Under the pieces are notes generated by a model, which made no database searches, was not told where the DNA came from, and saw only the letters and a program-made list of their open reading frames with translations. Made by a program: the position numbers and the translations under genes. Shown here one piece after another: positions 1 to 6,107 of a stretch of DNA of 12,980 bases (positions are counted from its first letter, which is position 1; each line of letters starts with the position of its first letter). This stretch comes from Parcubacteria group bacterium GW2011_GWA2_36_10 (GTDB taxonomy: Bacteria; Patescibacteriota; Patescibacteriia; UBA1558; GWA2-36-10): positions 1 to 12,980 of the forward strand of contig LBRC01000040.1 of assembly GCA_000991205.1 (NCBI GenBank). Reading direction: 5' to 3'.

Positions 1-341
1 CACCCACTCCAACTCCAACCAGTGACAACACTCTGCAATTCTGGCCATACTTGATCTACGCTTGGACATAATGGTGCTGCAGATGATGGGTCTGGAGAAA
101 TAGTTAACCCATCACAATCTTCTGGTGGGCCATTACCTTGTATATTTTCATTATTAGAAAAGCATAAAATCGCTACTGTTCTTAAACTAGCCAAAGTTTC
201 TCGAATAGCTGCTTGTTTAGCTTTGTCTCGAGCAGAGTTAAGATTCACTACCGCTACGGAGGATAAAATACCAATAATAGCAATCACCACTAAAAGCTCA
301 ACCAAAGTAAAGCCAAAACTTTGTTTAAAATTTAATTTCAT
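1..341 (-). CDS. Type IV pilin (prepilin), 3' end beyond the window
   Basis: The gene runs off the left edge; 113 codons are visible from an ATG at 341-339. The protein begins with a 10-residue basic leader (MKLNFKQSFG), and the next residues FTLVELLVVIAIIG are the class III signal cut by prepilin peptidase: Gly at -1, Phe at +1, Glu at +5, then a hydrophobic helix of about 20 residues. The globular part has four Cys in the visible segment and paired Pro/Trp motifs (QVWPEL, TGWSW) resembling those of the pilin at 2114-2524, so the two are paralogues. It should be a pilus fibre subunit, major or minor. It follows the methyltransferase after 117 bases that hold a -10 box and palindromes. No Shine-Dalgarno site is visible: the nearest purine run, GGAA, is too far from the ATG. 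The type IV pilin call is firm; the subunit role is unknown. Confidence 0.93.
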   Translation of the reverse strand, partial: MKLNFKQSFGFTLVELLVVIAIIGILSSVAVVNLNSARDKAKQAAIRETLASLRTVAILCFSNNENIQGNGPPEDCDGLTISPDPSSAAPLCPSVDQVWPELQSVVTGWSWSG

Positions 342-357
342 TTTGTTTTTTATTTAT

Positions 358-373
358 TCCGCTGAATAGCGGA
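358..373 (-). promoter_or_regulatory. Hairpin at the 5' end of the second pilin transcript
   Basis: TCCGCT and AGCGGA form a perfect 6-bp stem around a GAAT loop. The -10 box at 383-388 predicts a transcript starting near 376, so this stem would sit within a few bases of the mRNA 5' end, 16 bases before the pilin ATG. A 5'-terminal stem can protect mRNA from decay; that role is inferred. The arms resemble the palindrome at 3829-3842 (TCCGC...GCGGA), so it may instead be a copy of that repeat family. Confidence 0.4.
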
Positions 374-382
374 TATGTTTAT

Positions 383-388
383 ATTATA
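383..388 (-). promoter_or_regulatory. Promoter -10 box of the second pilin
   Basis: A perfect TATAAT on the minus strand lies 41 bases upstream of the pilin ATG in an AT-rich stretch. No good -35 box stands at 16-18 bases; the best hexamer is TTCCAT at 17. It gives this pilin its own start point downstream of the methyltransferase gene. Confidence 0.5.
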
Positions 389-416
389 CAATACATTCAT
401 CATTTATGGAATATTA

Positions 417-446
417 CCGCCCACAGGGTGGTCGCCCTTTGGGCGA
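417..446. repeat. Tandem GC-rich palindromes
   Basis: Two hairpins abut. Positions 432-446 are a perfect 6-bp stem TCGCCC/GGGCGA with a TTT loop. Positions 417-431 pair CCGCCC with GGGTGG (one G-T wobble) around ACA. The outer arms also match each other (TTATCGCCC against TTACCGCCC after reverse complement), so a larger cruciform is possible. The block starts 12 bases after the methyltransferase stop. No T-run follows on the minus strand, so it is not a standard intrinsic terminator. It is far more GC-rich than its surroundings and looks like an interspersed palindromic repeat; other copies cannot be checked here. Confidence 0.6.
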
Positions 447-458
447 TAACACAAAAAC

Positions 459-1097
459 TTAATTGGGGATAGCTTTTTTAGCTTTTTCAATCACAAAAGT
501 TGGTGATAATAAACCGACTAAGCTAGTAATTTTAAAACGACATAAAAAATAAGGGAAAAAACCATAAATTTTCGCTTCGGGAAATAAAATTTTAATATCT
601 TTGAAGTGAAAAAATTGTTTATGATCTATATTCTGCAATTTTTGTGGACTTAAACCAAATAAATGCAAAATGTTCATTAAAATAAAATAGGAGTTTGGTG
701 TCGTTAAAATCATTTTGCCGCCAGGCTTTAAAACTCTTTCAAATTCTTCGATAGTTTTTACAGGATTAATTAGATGTTCGATGACTTCACTACACCAGAT
801 TAAATCAAAAGAATTATCAACAAATGGTAAGCCATCATTAATATCTACAATCTGACATTGCTCGTAAACTTTTTCTTGATCAATCGAAGTCACTTGATAG
901 CCTTTGTGCTCTAGCCATTTACTCTGATGGCCTTCACGACAGCCAACGTCTAAAGCAGTTTTACCAACACCCTCTGGCACTAAATTTAAGGCAATTAATT
1001 TACCTTTGGTAGTAGTACGTAAATTCGTATTCGTATTTGCCTGGCCTAAATCAATGGGTATTTTTTTTAATAAATTTAAAAAGTTATTTAAGATCAT
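459..1097 (-). CDS. Class I SAM-dependent methyltransferase
   Basis: A 212-residue protein of the Methyltransf_11/23 type. Motif I is LDVGCREG (49-56), binding S-adenosylmethionine; an acidic residue ends the second strand (VTSID, 69-73). FDLIWCSEVIEHL (97-109) is the motif with the catalytic-pocket face, and RVLKPGGKMILTTPN (121-135) is the usual post-motif strand. About 30 residues precede the core, and the tail (about 170-212) is basic and hydrophobic and may touch the membrane. The start is taken at the ATG at 1097; a TTG one codon upstream is less likely. The start overlaps the glycosyltransferase stop by 14 bases, so translation is probably coupled. The substrate is not evident. Methyltransferases beside polyprenyl-phosphate glycosyltransferases often act on glycans or lipid-linked sugars, but this is inferred from position only. 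Confidence 0.88.
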   Translation of the reverse strand: MILNNFLNLLKKIPIDLGQANTNTNLRTTTKGKLIALNLVPEGVGKTALDVGCREGHQSKWLEHKGYQVTSIDQEKVYEQCQIVDINDGLPFVDNSFDLIWCSEVIEHLINPVKTIEEFERVLKPGGKMILTTPNSYFILMNILHLFGLSPQKLQNIDHKQFFHFKDIKILFPEAKIYGFFPYFLCRFKITSLVGLLSPTFVIEKAKKAIPN

Positions 1098-2031
1098 CAA
1101 GGTTTATCTTACTTTTTATTTTATAAGTTGTTTTATTTTGTCCTTCATAGCTATTACGCATTAATATTTCCGCGATAATTCCCATCAAAATAAACTGAAT
1201 GCCGAGTAAGAAAAAAATAGCGGTTAATAGTGGCAATGGCGTAGCCGAAAAATGCCGTAAACCAGCGACACGCAAATAAACCGCCAGAAAACCAGCAATA
1301 AAAGAAACTAATAAACTATAAAAACCAGCTAAGCCAAAAAAATGCATTGGCCGAGTGGAGTAATCCATCAAAAACTTCACTACTAACAAGTCTAAAATAA
1401 CTCGAAAAGTTTTACCTAAACCATACTTAGTTTGGCCATGAATACGCGGATGATGTTTCACTTCTATTTCTGTCACCTTGGCACCATGCCAAGCCGCATA
1501 AGCAGGTATAAAGCGATGCATTTCTCCATAAAGTTTTACCTCTTGTAATATTTCTTTTTTATAAGCTTTCAGTGTACAACCATAATCATGCAATTTTACG
1601 CCCGTAATATAAGAAATGAGAGAATTAGCTAAATTTGAGGGCCAAACTCTAGTCCAAGTCGCATCTTGTCTGTCTTTACGCCAGCCAGAGACTACATCGT
1701 AGCCTTTAGCCATTTTAGCTAGCAGATGGACGATATCCGCTGGATCATTTTGTAAATCTGCATCCAAAGGCACCACAATATCATATTGTGTATGTGCAAA
1801 ACCAGCGGCCATAGCGGCAGTTTGGCCATAATTTCTTAAAAAATGAATAACTTTAACTCTTTTATCTTTAATAGCTAACTCGTCCAAAATCTCCGCACTT
1901 TGATCTTTCGAGCCATCATTGACAAAAATAGCTTCCCACTCAAAATCTGTCAAAACTTGTAGTTTAGCTAATAATAACTCTAAATTATCCTCTTCATTAA
2001 AAACTGGGATAATAATACTAACTTTTTCCAT
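1084..2031 (-). CDS. GT2 family glycosyltransferase, DPM1/ArnC-like
   Basis: A 315-residue enzyme of the dolichyl/undecaprenyl-phosphate sugar transferase type. The GT-A domain opens with VSIIIPVFNEEDNLE (4-18), has VNDGSKDQS (37-45), and carries the metal- and nucleotide-sugar-binding DxD as PLDADLQNDP (88-97). The family segments DYGCTLKAY (149-157) and RIHGQTKYGLGK (196-207) follow. Two helices at about 229-253 and 264-291 anchor it in the inner membrane. Enzymes of this family transfer a sugar from a nucleotide donor to a polyprenyl phosphate on the cytoplasmic face. The start is placed at ATG 2031; a TTG 36 bases upstream gives a longer frame but sits in the terminator's T-run and forms part of a putative -35 box. 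The sugar, and any link to pilin glycosylation, cannot be read from sequence. Confidence 0.9.
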   Translation of the reverse strand: MEKVSIIIPVFNEEDNLELLLAKLQVLTDFEWEAIFVNDGSKDQSAEILDELAIKDKRVKVIHFLRNYGQTAAMAAGFAHTQYDIVVPLDADLQNDPADIVHLLAKMAKGYDVVSGWRKDRQDATWTRVWPSNLANSLISYITGVKLHDYGCTLKAYKKEILQEVKLYGEMHRFIPAYAAWHGAKVTEIEVKHHPRIHGQTKYGLGKTFRVILDLLVVKFLMDYSTRPMHFFGLAGFYSLLVSFIAGFLAVYLRVAGLRHFSATPLPLLTAIFFLLGIQFILMGIIAEILMRNSYEGQNKTTYKIKSKINLDDLK

Positions 2032-2038
2032 ACTTAAT

Positions 2039-2067
2039 ATCTTAACACGAAGACAAAATTTTATCAA
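2039..2067 (-). promoter_or_regulatory. Promoter of the glycosyltransferase-methyltransferase pair, possibly leaderless
   Basis: On the minus strand a TTGATA -35 box (2067-2062) is followed after exactly 17 bases by TAAGAT (2044-2039), with TG one base upstream of the -10 (an extended -10). The -10 box ends 7 bases before the ATG at 2031, so transcription would start at or next to the start codon. There is no Shine-Dalgarno site, which fits a leaderless message. It lies immediately downstream of the pilin terminator, as expected for a new unit. Confidence 0.45.
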
Positions 2068-2096
2068 AAATAAAACCCACCAAATGGTGGGTTTTA
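2065..2096 (-). terminator. Intrinsic terminator of the first pilin
   Basis: A near-perfect inverted repeat (2071-2096, stem about 11-12 bp, CCCACC/GGTGGG core, AT-rich tight loop) starts 17 bases after the pilin stop and is followed on the minus strand by TTTTATTTTT (2074-2065). This is a classic factor-independent terminator. It separates the pilin from the glycosyltransferase unit. Confidence 0.9.
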
Positions 2097-2113
2097 AAAA
2101 TTTAAATTAAATT

Positions 2114-2524
2114 TTAACTACAACCAGCTTGAGTACAGTTAATATTGGCTAAAGTGGTACTATCAGCTACTGCTTTATAAGCCCATGTGCCAGCTGTAGG
2201 ATTAGCGTCAATTACTGAATTATCATAATTAAATCCATGTTGATTAATTTTTGGCCAATCTGTAGTAATATCTGCGTCACTACATATATCAACAGCAGTA
2301 GCAGAGCCATCATTTAACAAAACATTAAATAAATTGGCTGTCGTTGATTCATCTAAACAAAGTTGAATAGCTGGCCCAAGACCAGATAATGAAGCTAATA
2401 CAGCGGCTCTTTTGGCTTTGTCACGAGCAGAGTTTAAATTCACCACTGCCACCGAGGACAAAATACCGATGATGGCAATCACAACTAACAACTCAACTAA
2501 AGTAAAACCTTTTTTATTTTTCAT
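2114..2524 (-). CDS. Type IV pilin (probable major subunit)
   Basis: A 136-residue prepilin. The leader is six residues (MKNKKG); cleavage after Gly leaves FTLVELLVVIAIIGILSS, with Glu at +5 and the long hydrophobic N-terminal helix that anchors the subunit and packs in the fibre core. The mature protein has about 130 residues with four Cys, two near the end (NCTQAGCS), suggesting a C-terminal disulphide loop. The start is fixed by a consensus GGAGGT six bases before ATG 2524; a longer frame from 2554 would put this site inside the coding region. It has its own extended -10 promoter, a structured leader and a strong terminator, so it can be expressed well above the assembly genes. That pattern suggests the major pilin, but the second pilin at the left edge is also a candidate. 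Confidence 0.95.
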   Translation of the reverse strand: MKNKKGFTLVELLVVIAIIGILSSVAVVNLNSARDKAKRAAVLASLSGLGPAIQLCLDESTTANLFNVLLNDGSATAVDICSDADITTDWPKINQHGFNYDNSVIDANPTAGTWAYKAVADSTTLANINCTQAGCS

Positions 2525-2530
2525 TTTTGC

Positions 2531-2536
2531 ACCTCC
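2531..2536 (-). promoter_or_regulatory. Consensus Shine-Dalgarno site of the pilin
   Basis: GGAGGT lies six bases upstream of ATG 2524 and decides the start. It is the only full consensus site I find among the genes of the window; the others have weak or no such motif. This suggests strong translation initiation on the pilin message. Confidence 0.85.
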
Positions 2537-2561
2537 CCTCTTTATTTCAAACAATTTTTAT

Positions 2562-2590
2562 CTTAAAGCTTGAGATCTCAAAGCTCTAAA
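2562..2590 (-). promoter_or_regulatory. Hairpin in the pilin 5' leader
   Basis: The leader RNA can fold an inverted repeat of about 12-13 pairs with one bulged base and one or two G-U pairs, centred on TTGAGATCTCAA (2570-2581). It lies between the promoter and the Shine-Dalgarno site and is not followed by a T-run, so it is not a terminator. A role in mRNA stability or as a DNA operator is possible and unproven. Confidence 0.45.
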
Positions 2591-2634
2591 GCCTATAAAA
2601 AACTGCTCGGGATTTTAATAATTAAACTAAAATA

Positions 2635-2663
2635 ATTATAGCACATTTTCTTTTAGTCGCCAA
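2635..2663 (-). promoter_or_regulatory. Strong pilin promoter
   Basis: Minus-strand TATAAT (2640-2635) is preceded by TGC, forming an extended -10 (TGnTATAAT). At a spacing of exactly 17 bases lies TTGGCG (2663-2658), matching TTGACA at four of six positions. The promoter overlaps the last codons of the upstream TPR gene. Transcription should begin near 2628, giving a leader of about 100 bases. No terminator separates it from the upstream operon, so some read-through is also expected. Confidence 0.75.
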
Positions 2664-3825
2664 TCAATTCTTGTAAAGCCTGCGCTTGTGGGTAAGTATT
2701 ATCTTTCACTAAAGCTATACCTAAATATACCTTAGCGTTCTGTACATCGCCATCATCATGATAAGCCCAGGCTAAATCTATATAAGTTTCCGCTGTCAAA
2801 TCTTGCGTCAAGTCTAAATAACGTTGAAAAAATTCTATCGCTTCTTTATTTTGATCTAGCTGATAATAAATTCTTCCCAAAGTCTGATAGTACTTATTAT
2901 CTAAAACACCAGGCAATTTTCTAGCTTTCAGCATAGTTTTTAAAGCAGTTTTATACTGACCAAGATTATATTGAGCAGTTCCCAGGCCAACTAAAACTGG
3001 TCTAGATTCCCCGGCTTGCTTAAAATATTTTAAAGCTCTCTCATTATCTTTGAGCTGTAAATAAGCAAAACCTAATTGATAATTAAGTTGCTGATCATCC
3101 GGCTTTAATTTTAAAGCTTGCTCTAAATTAATTTTTATTTTATCTAAATCTTGCTCTTGAAATTGACAAGTTTGATAAACCAGAGCCAATTCTTGATAAT
3201 AAATTGCAATATCCAATTTTAAACTAATGGCTCGTTCTAATTCTTTGATTAAATTATTTTTTAGCTCTGGCGTTTCTTTGAGATTAGCTTCTGAACATAC
3301 CTGTTTTAAAGATTTTTCATCATAAAAAGATGACATAAAACTATAGCCAAATTTATCTAACCAGGCTTTATTTTCCTCTTTTTTCTTTAAATAAATCACC
3401 GATAAATTATCAAAATAAATTTGTTGCCAATTTTTATCGCTCCACAGCACTTGATTAAATTCACTTTTTCGTGGCCAAACAATAAAATTAATCTCGTAAT
3501 CACTCAATATTTTTACTCTAATATTTTGCTTGTCTAAATTACCATAGCGCCAAAAAAAATCATTGGTATATAGATTTGGTGTTCGACCATCAATAGATAC
3601 TTGGTAGCTAGGATAAAGCCAAAAGGCTAAATAACCACCATCTAAATATTCATTAAACATCTTGCCGGGTAATTTTTGCTCTAAAATAAACTTCGTAGCT
3701 TGTTTAGGATATCTAGTATATTTAGCATCTAAACCAAAGGGTTGTTGAACAAATTTATAAGTGATTAAAACAAAAACAAAAATTAAAACTAAATGTAAAA
3801 ATACTTTAAACTTCAGACTACCCAA
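2653..3825 (-). CDS. C-terminal part of a split membrane/TPR protein
   Basis: A frame of 390 codons with one helix near the start (about 8-24), then a probably extracytoplasmic region: YPKQATKFILEQKLPGKMFN (39-58), LDGGYLAFWLYPSYQVSIDGR (61-81, the GGYL and IDGR motifs). From about 208 to the end are TPR-like helical pairs (for example LGFAYLQLKDNERALKYFKQ). In my memory of related bacterial membrane proteins, the GGYL...IDGR region follows ten or more helices in one chain, and the upstream gene supplies the N-terminal helices. I read this as the second half of one broken gene. The start given is TTG 3825; the frame stays open upstream to 3967 through the palindromic element and there is no Shine-Dalgarno site, so independent translation is uncertain. 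It overlaps the upstream gene by 13 bases. It could still be a separate anchored TPR protein. Function unknown. Confidence 0.7.
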   Translation of the reverse strand: MGSLKFKVFLHLVLIFVFVLITYKFVQQPFGLDAKYTRYPKQATKFILEQKLPGKMFNEYLDGGYLAFWLYPSYQVSIDGRTPNLYTNDFFWRYGNLDKQNIRVKILSDYEINFIVWPRKSEFNQVLWSDKNWQQIYFDNLSVIYLKKKEENKAWLDKFGYSFMSSFYDEKSLKQVCSEANLKETPELKNNLIKELERAISLKLDIAIYYQELALVYQTCQFQEQDLDKIKINLEQALKLKPDDQQLNYQLGFAYLQLKDNERALKYFKQAGESRPVLVGLGTAQYNLGQYKTALKTMLKARKLPGVLDNKYYQTLGRIYYQLDQNKEAIEFFQRYLDLTQDLTAETYIDLAWAYHDDGDVQNAKVYLGIALVKDNTYPQAQALQELIGD

Positions 3826-4892
3826 TTCTCCGCGTATGCGGAAGGATAATGCTGTAATTTTATAAGTACCCCCTCTCGGTCTCCCCCTTCCCCGCCTACG
3901 CGGGGATCTAGGGGAGATGTCGCCTGCCTGCCAGCAAGGCAGGCGGAAGCGACAGTGGGGGTACTTCTAGTTAGCTGATAAATTTTAAAAATTAAGACTA
4001 AAATACTTAAACAAAATAAAATTGCTAAAGGATTTAAAAAATTAAATAAATTTTGCCAAGAATATTTACCCCATTCAGCAATGCCAGATAATGCTTCTTG
4101 TGGCAAGGTAAGTTTATAAGCCAAAACATAAATCTGCCAGCCATAAGAATTAAGACAAGTAGCTAAAATTGATAAAATAAAAATTAAAACTAATTTTTTT
4201 AATCTTTTGTCTTTAATGATTTCTAAGGTATTATCTCGATGTCTTAATAAAGACCTGATAACTTCAGCCCCGAAAAAAATGCCGATCATGGCTAGGCCAT
4301 AGACAAAACCCGCATGAGAATTTGCCCAAATCAGCTGCAAAATTGGCACTAGCCAGGTGAATTTACTAGCTTTTTGTTTATCTTTAAATAATAAAAATAA
4401 CAAAATAGCCGATAATAACATAGAAAATAGCTCTGGGCGATATAATAAGCGATCAGCTAAAAACCACAGTGTTAACGCTAGCATAATAAAAGTCACCAAA
4501 ATATTATGCCTATTTTTGCCAAGACTTTTCCCAATTCCCGCGTCCGCGGGAATTGCCGGTAAACTTATTGTTTTGTAGAGGAAAAAATACGTGCCGATAA
4601 ACAAAAAAAATCTGAAAATATCTAAAGCTAAATATTTACCCCAAGCAAATAAACCGTAAACAATGATGTCAAATAAACGACTGTGGTTCCAAAAATAGCC
4701 ATGCGGAAAAGTATGCGACAGCATGTCATAATTGGTAACCTGCCCTGTTTCCCACCAATGCCTACCCAAAGCCATCAGCCACCAAAAATCTCCATCACCA
4801 CCGATTTTGGTAAAAGCCAAATAAAAAAGTAGGCTTAGAAAAAATAAGCCGTACACAAAAATATAATTTTTCTTAAATAATTGTTTCCACAT
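3813..4892 (-). CDS. Polytopic membrane protein, C-terminus replaced by repeat-encoded residues
   Basis: A 359-residue reading with about nine hydrophobic helices (near 11-29, 73-88, 90-108, 130-147, 155-169, 178-190, 193-212, 233-248, 282-304). The first extracytoplasmic loop has GGDGDFWWLMALGRHWWETG (31-50), which recalls the D-x-D/WW loop of GT-C-like membrane proteins; I cannot assign an activity. It starts one base after the pilC stop, so it is translationally coupled to the pilus operon. Residues 113-121 (AIPADAGIG) are encoded by a perfect palindrome. From residue about 309 the protein reads through a palindromic element, ending in low-similarity sequence (SPLDPRVGGEGG, YPSAYAENW) and a TGA stop, while intact genes here use TAA. 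I conclude the native C-terminus is lost and continues, out of frame, in the ORF ending at 2653. Roughly two helices expected between the halves appear to be missing. Confidence 0.75.
   Translation of the reverse strand: MWKQLFKKNYIFVYGLFFLSLLFYLAFTKIGGDGDFWWLMALGRHWWETGQVTNYDMLSHTFPHGYFWNHSRLFDIIVYGLFAWGKYLALDIFRFFLFIGTYFFLYKTISLPAIPADAGIGKSLGKNRHNILVTFIMLALTLWFLADRLLYRPELFSMLLSAILLFLLFKDKQKASKFTWLVPILQLIWANSHAGFVYGLAMIGIFFGAEVIRSLLRHRDNTLEIIKDKRLKKLVLIFILSILATCLNSYGWQIYVLAYKLTLPQEALSGIAEWGKYSWQNLFNFLNPLAILFCLSILVLIFKIYQLTRSTPTVASACLAGRQATSPLDPRVGGEGGDREGVLIKLQHYPSAYAENWVV
3829..3842. repeat. Short GC-rich palindrome
   Basis: TCCGC and GCGGA form a 5-bp stem around GTAT. With its left flank CCCAATTC it aligns with the palindrome at 4532-4555 (CCCAATTC-CCGCG...GCGG), so the two look like members of one repeat family within a single ancestral gene. 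It encodes SAYAE at the end of the upstream protein. Confidence 0.6.
3864..3966. mobile_element. 103-bp palindromic element with terminal inverted repeats
   Basis: The ends are perfect 10-bp inverted repeats, AAGTACCCCC (3864-3873) and GGGGGTACTT (3957-3966). Inside are two hairpins. Positions 3889-3906 have a 7-bp stem TCCCCGC/GCGGGGA around CTAC, flanked by a further CTCCCC/GGGGAG pair. Positions 3919-3953 have an outer GTCGC/GCGAC stem and an inner perfect 9-bp stem CGCCTGCCT/AGGCAGGCG. The element is very GC-rich inside AT-rich DNA and carries no gene. I see no clear target-site duplication. It resembles a MITE or a compound REP-like element. It lies where the membrane/TPR gene changes reading frame and is open in both of those frames. 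Confidence 0.7.
4532..4555. repeat. Perfect palindrome inserted in frame in a coding region
   Basis: CAATTCCCGCG (4532-4542) and CGCGGGAATTG (4545-4555) are perfect inverted arms of 11 bp separated by two bases. It encodes AIPADAGIG in the loop between predicted helices 3 and 4 of the membrane protein and leaves the frame open. Short in-frame palindromes of this kind recall the Rickettsia palindromic elements found within genes. Confidence 0.8.
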
Positions 4893-4893
4893 A

Positions 4894-6102
4894 TTAACTG
4901 ATACTCTGGGCTACTTTAAACATCGGCAACATAATAGCCGCTACCATACCGCCGACACCGACACCCATGACGATCAAAATCATCGGCTCTATCAAAGCTG
5001 TTAAACCGTTAACTAAATTATCAATTTCACGCGTATAAAAATCAGCTAACTTTTCTAAAATAGCATCTAGTTTACCAGTCTGTTCACCGATGCTCATCAT
5101 CTGTGAAAGCATCTTAGGCATTAAGTCTGACTTATTAAATAAAGTAGCGACCGAGTTGCCATCTTCTACTTCTTTAATAGTATCTAAAATTAATTTCTTA
5201 TAAGCTTCGTTATCTACGACTTCAGCCGTAATTTTCAAGGCTGAAGAAACCGGCACACCACCTTTGGTCAAGGTCGCAAAAGAGCGCGCAAAACGGACGA
5301 TATAAATTTTCTGAAATAAAGGCCCAAAAATCGGCACTTTGACTTTAGCGGTATCCCAGGTGATTCTACCCATACTACTACGCACCCAAAGCTTAAATAG
5401 CACAAAAGCGCCAATTGCCAAGCCAATAATTAACCACCAAAAACTGACCATAAAATCAGACACACCTACTAAAATTTTAGTCAAAAATGGTAATTCGGCC
5501 CCAGAGTCGATCAACATGGCTGTCATCTTTGGCACCACAAACACCATCATCAAAAAACCAACTGCTACCATGCCACAAATAATAAAAACCGGATAAATCA
5601 TGGCACCTTTGATGCGCGAAATCAAATCATAGTCTTTTTCCATCTGATCAGCCAAATACTGCAAAACATCATCTAATTGGCCAGAGGTTTCACCAGACTT
5701 TACCATAGCGACATAAAAACGACTAAATATCTTCTCGTGTTTAGCCATGGCAAAAGACAGCTTCATACCACCGTCCACGTCATTAGCCATTTCTAAAATT
5801 TTCTCAATAAAAACTGGGTTAACTGTTTGCTGGGCTAAAATCTTTAAAGCCTGCACGATCGGCACGGTAGCTGACACCATGACGGATAATTGACGCGAAA
5901 AAATCACGATGTCTTTAGCCTTGACACCGCCTAAATTGATATTAAAACCTTTTTTAGCGCCACCTGCTCCAGCTGATAAAGACAAAACTACTAAACCTTT
6001 ATCTTCTAAAAGCTCGATGGCTGCTTGTTCAGAGGCTGCTTCCACACTACCATTGGAGATGCCACCAGATTGAGTTCGTGCACGATATTTATATACAGGC
6101 AT
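4894..6102 (-). CDS. pilC: PilC, type IV pilus inner-membrane platform protein
   Basis: A 402-residue member of the GspF/PilC family, full length. It opens with the family's YKYRARTQSGGISNGSVEA (4-22), followed by a Gly/Ala linker. Two homologous GspF helical domains follow: about 65-190, with the MVKSGETSGQLDDVLQYLAD signature (133-152), and about 267-395, with the matching SIGEQTGKLDAILEKLADFY (337-356). Membrane helices are at about 168-190, 219-239 and 366-392, ending with the conserved MLPMFKVAQSI. PilC sits in the inner membrane at the base of the pilus and passes ATPase movement to the incoming pilin. The ATG at 6102 follows the pilT-like stop by 5 bases, with no clear Shine-Dalgarno site, and the next gene starts one base after the stop. 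All expected features are present. Confidence 0.97.
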   Translation of the reverse strand: MPVYKYRARTQSGGISNGSVEAASEQAAIELLEDKGLVVLSLSAGAGGAKKGFNINLGGVKAKDIVIFSRQLSVMVSATVPIVQALKILAQQTVNPVFIEKILEMANDVDGGMKLSFAMAKHEKIFSRFYVAMVKSGETSGQLDDVLQYLADQMEKDYDLISRIKGAMIYPVFIICGMVAVGFLMMVFVVPKMTAMLIDSGAELPFLTKILVGVSDFMVSFWWLIIGLAIGAFVLFKLWVRSSMGRITWDTAKVKVPIFGPLFQKIYIVRFARSFATLTKGGVPVSSALKITAEVVDNEAYKKLILDTIKEVEDGNSVATLFNKSDLMPKMLSQMMSIGEQTGKLDAILEKLADFYTREIDNLVNGLTALIEPMILIVMGVGVGGMVAAIMLPMFKVAQSIS

Positions 6103-6107
6103 ATTGT

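Noticed and set aside
417..446. Intrinsic terminator for the methyltransferase
   Set aside because: The hairpins are strong but no T-run follows on the minus strand; reported as a repeat.
2032..2067. Upstream TTG start for the glycosyltransferase
   Set aside because: It lies in the terminator T-run, forms a good -35 hexamer, and adds 12 residues before the conserved start of the GT2 domain; ATG 2031 is better.
2525..2554. Longer N-terminus for the pilin at 2114-2524
   Set aside because: The consensus Shine-Dalgarno site falls inside this extension, and the short basic leader from ATG 2524 is typical.
3813..3825. Simple translational coupling of two independent genes (13-base overlap)
   Set aside because: The overlap lies next to repeats, the start is TTG without a Shine-Dalgarno site, the upstream C-terminus is repeat-encoded, and the two products look like halves of one protein.
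4357..4578. Plus-strand ORF across the palindrome
   Set aside because: It is antisense to a gene with clear membrane helices, has no coding signature, and its family-like end is simply the palindrome read on the other strand.
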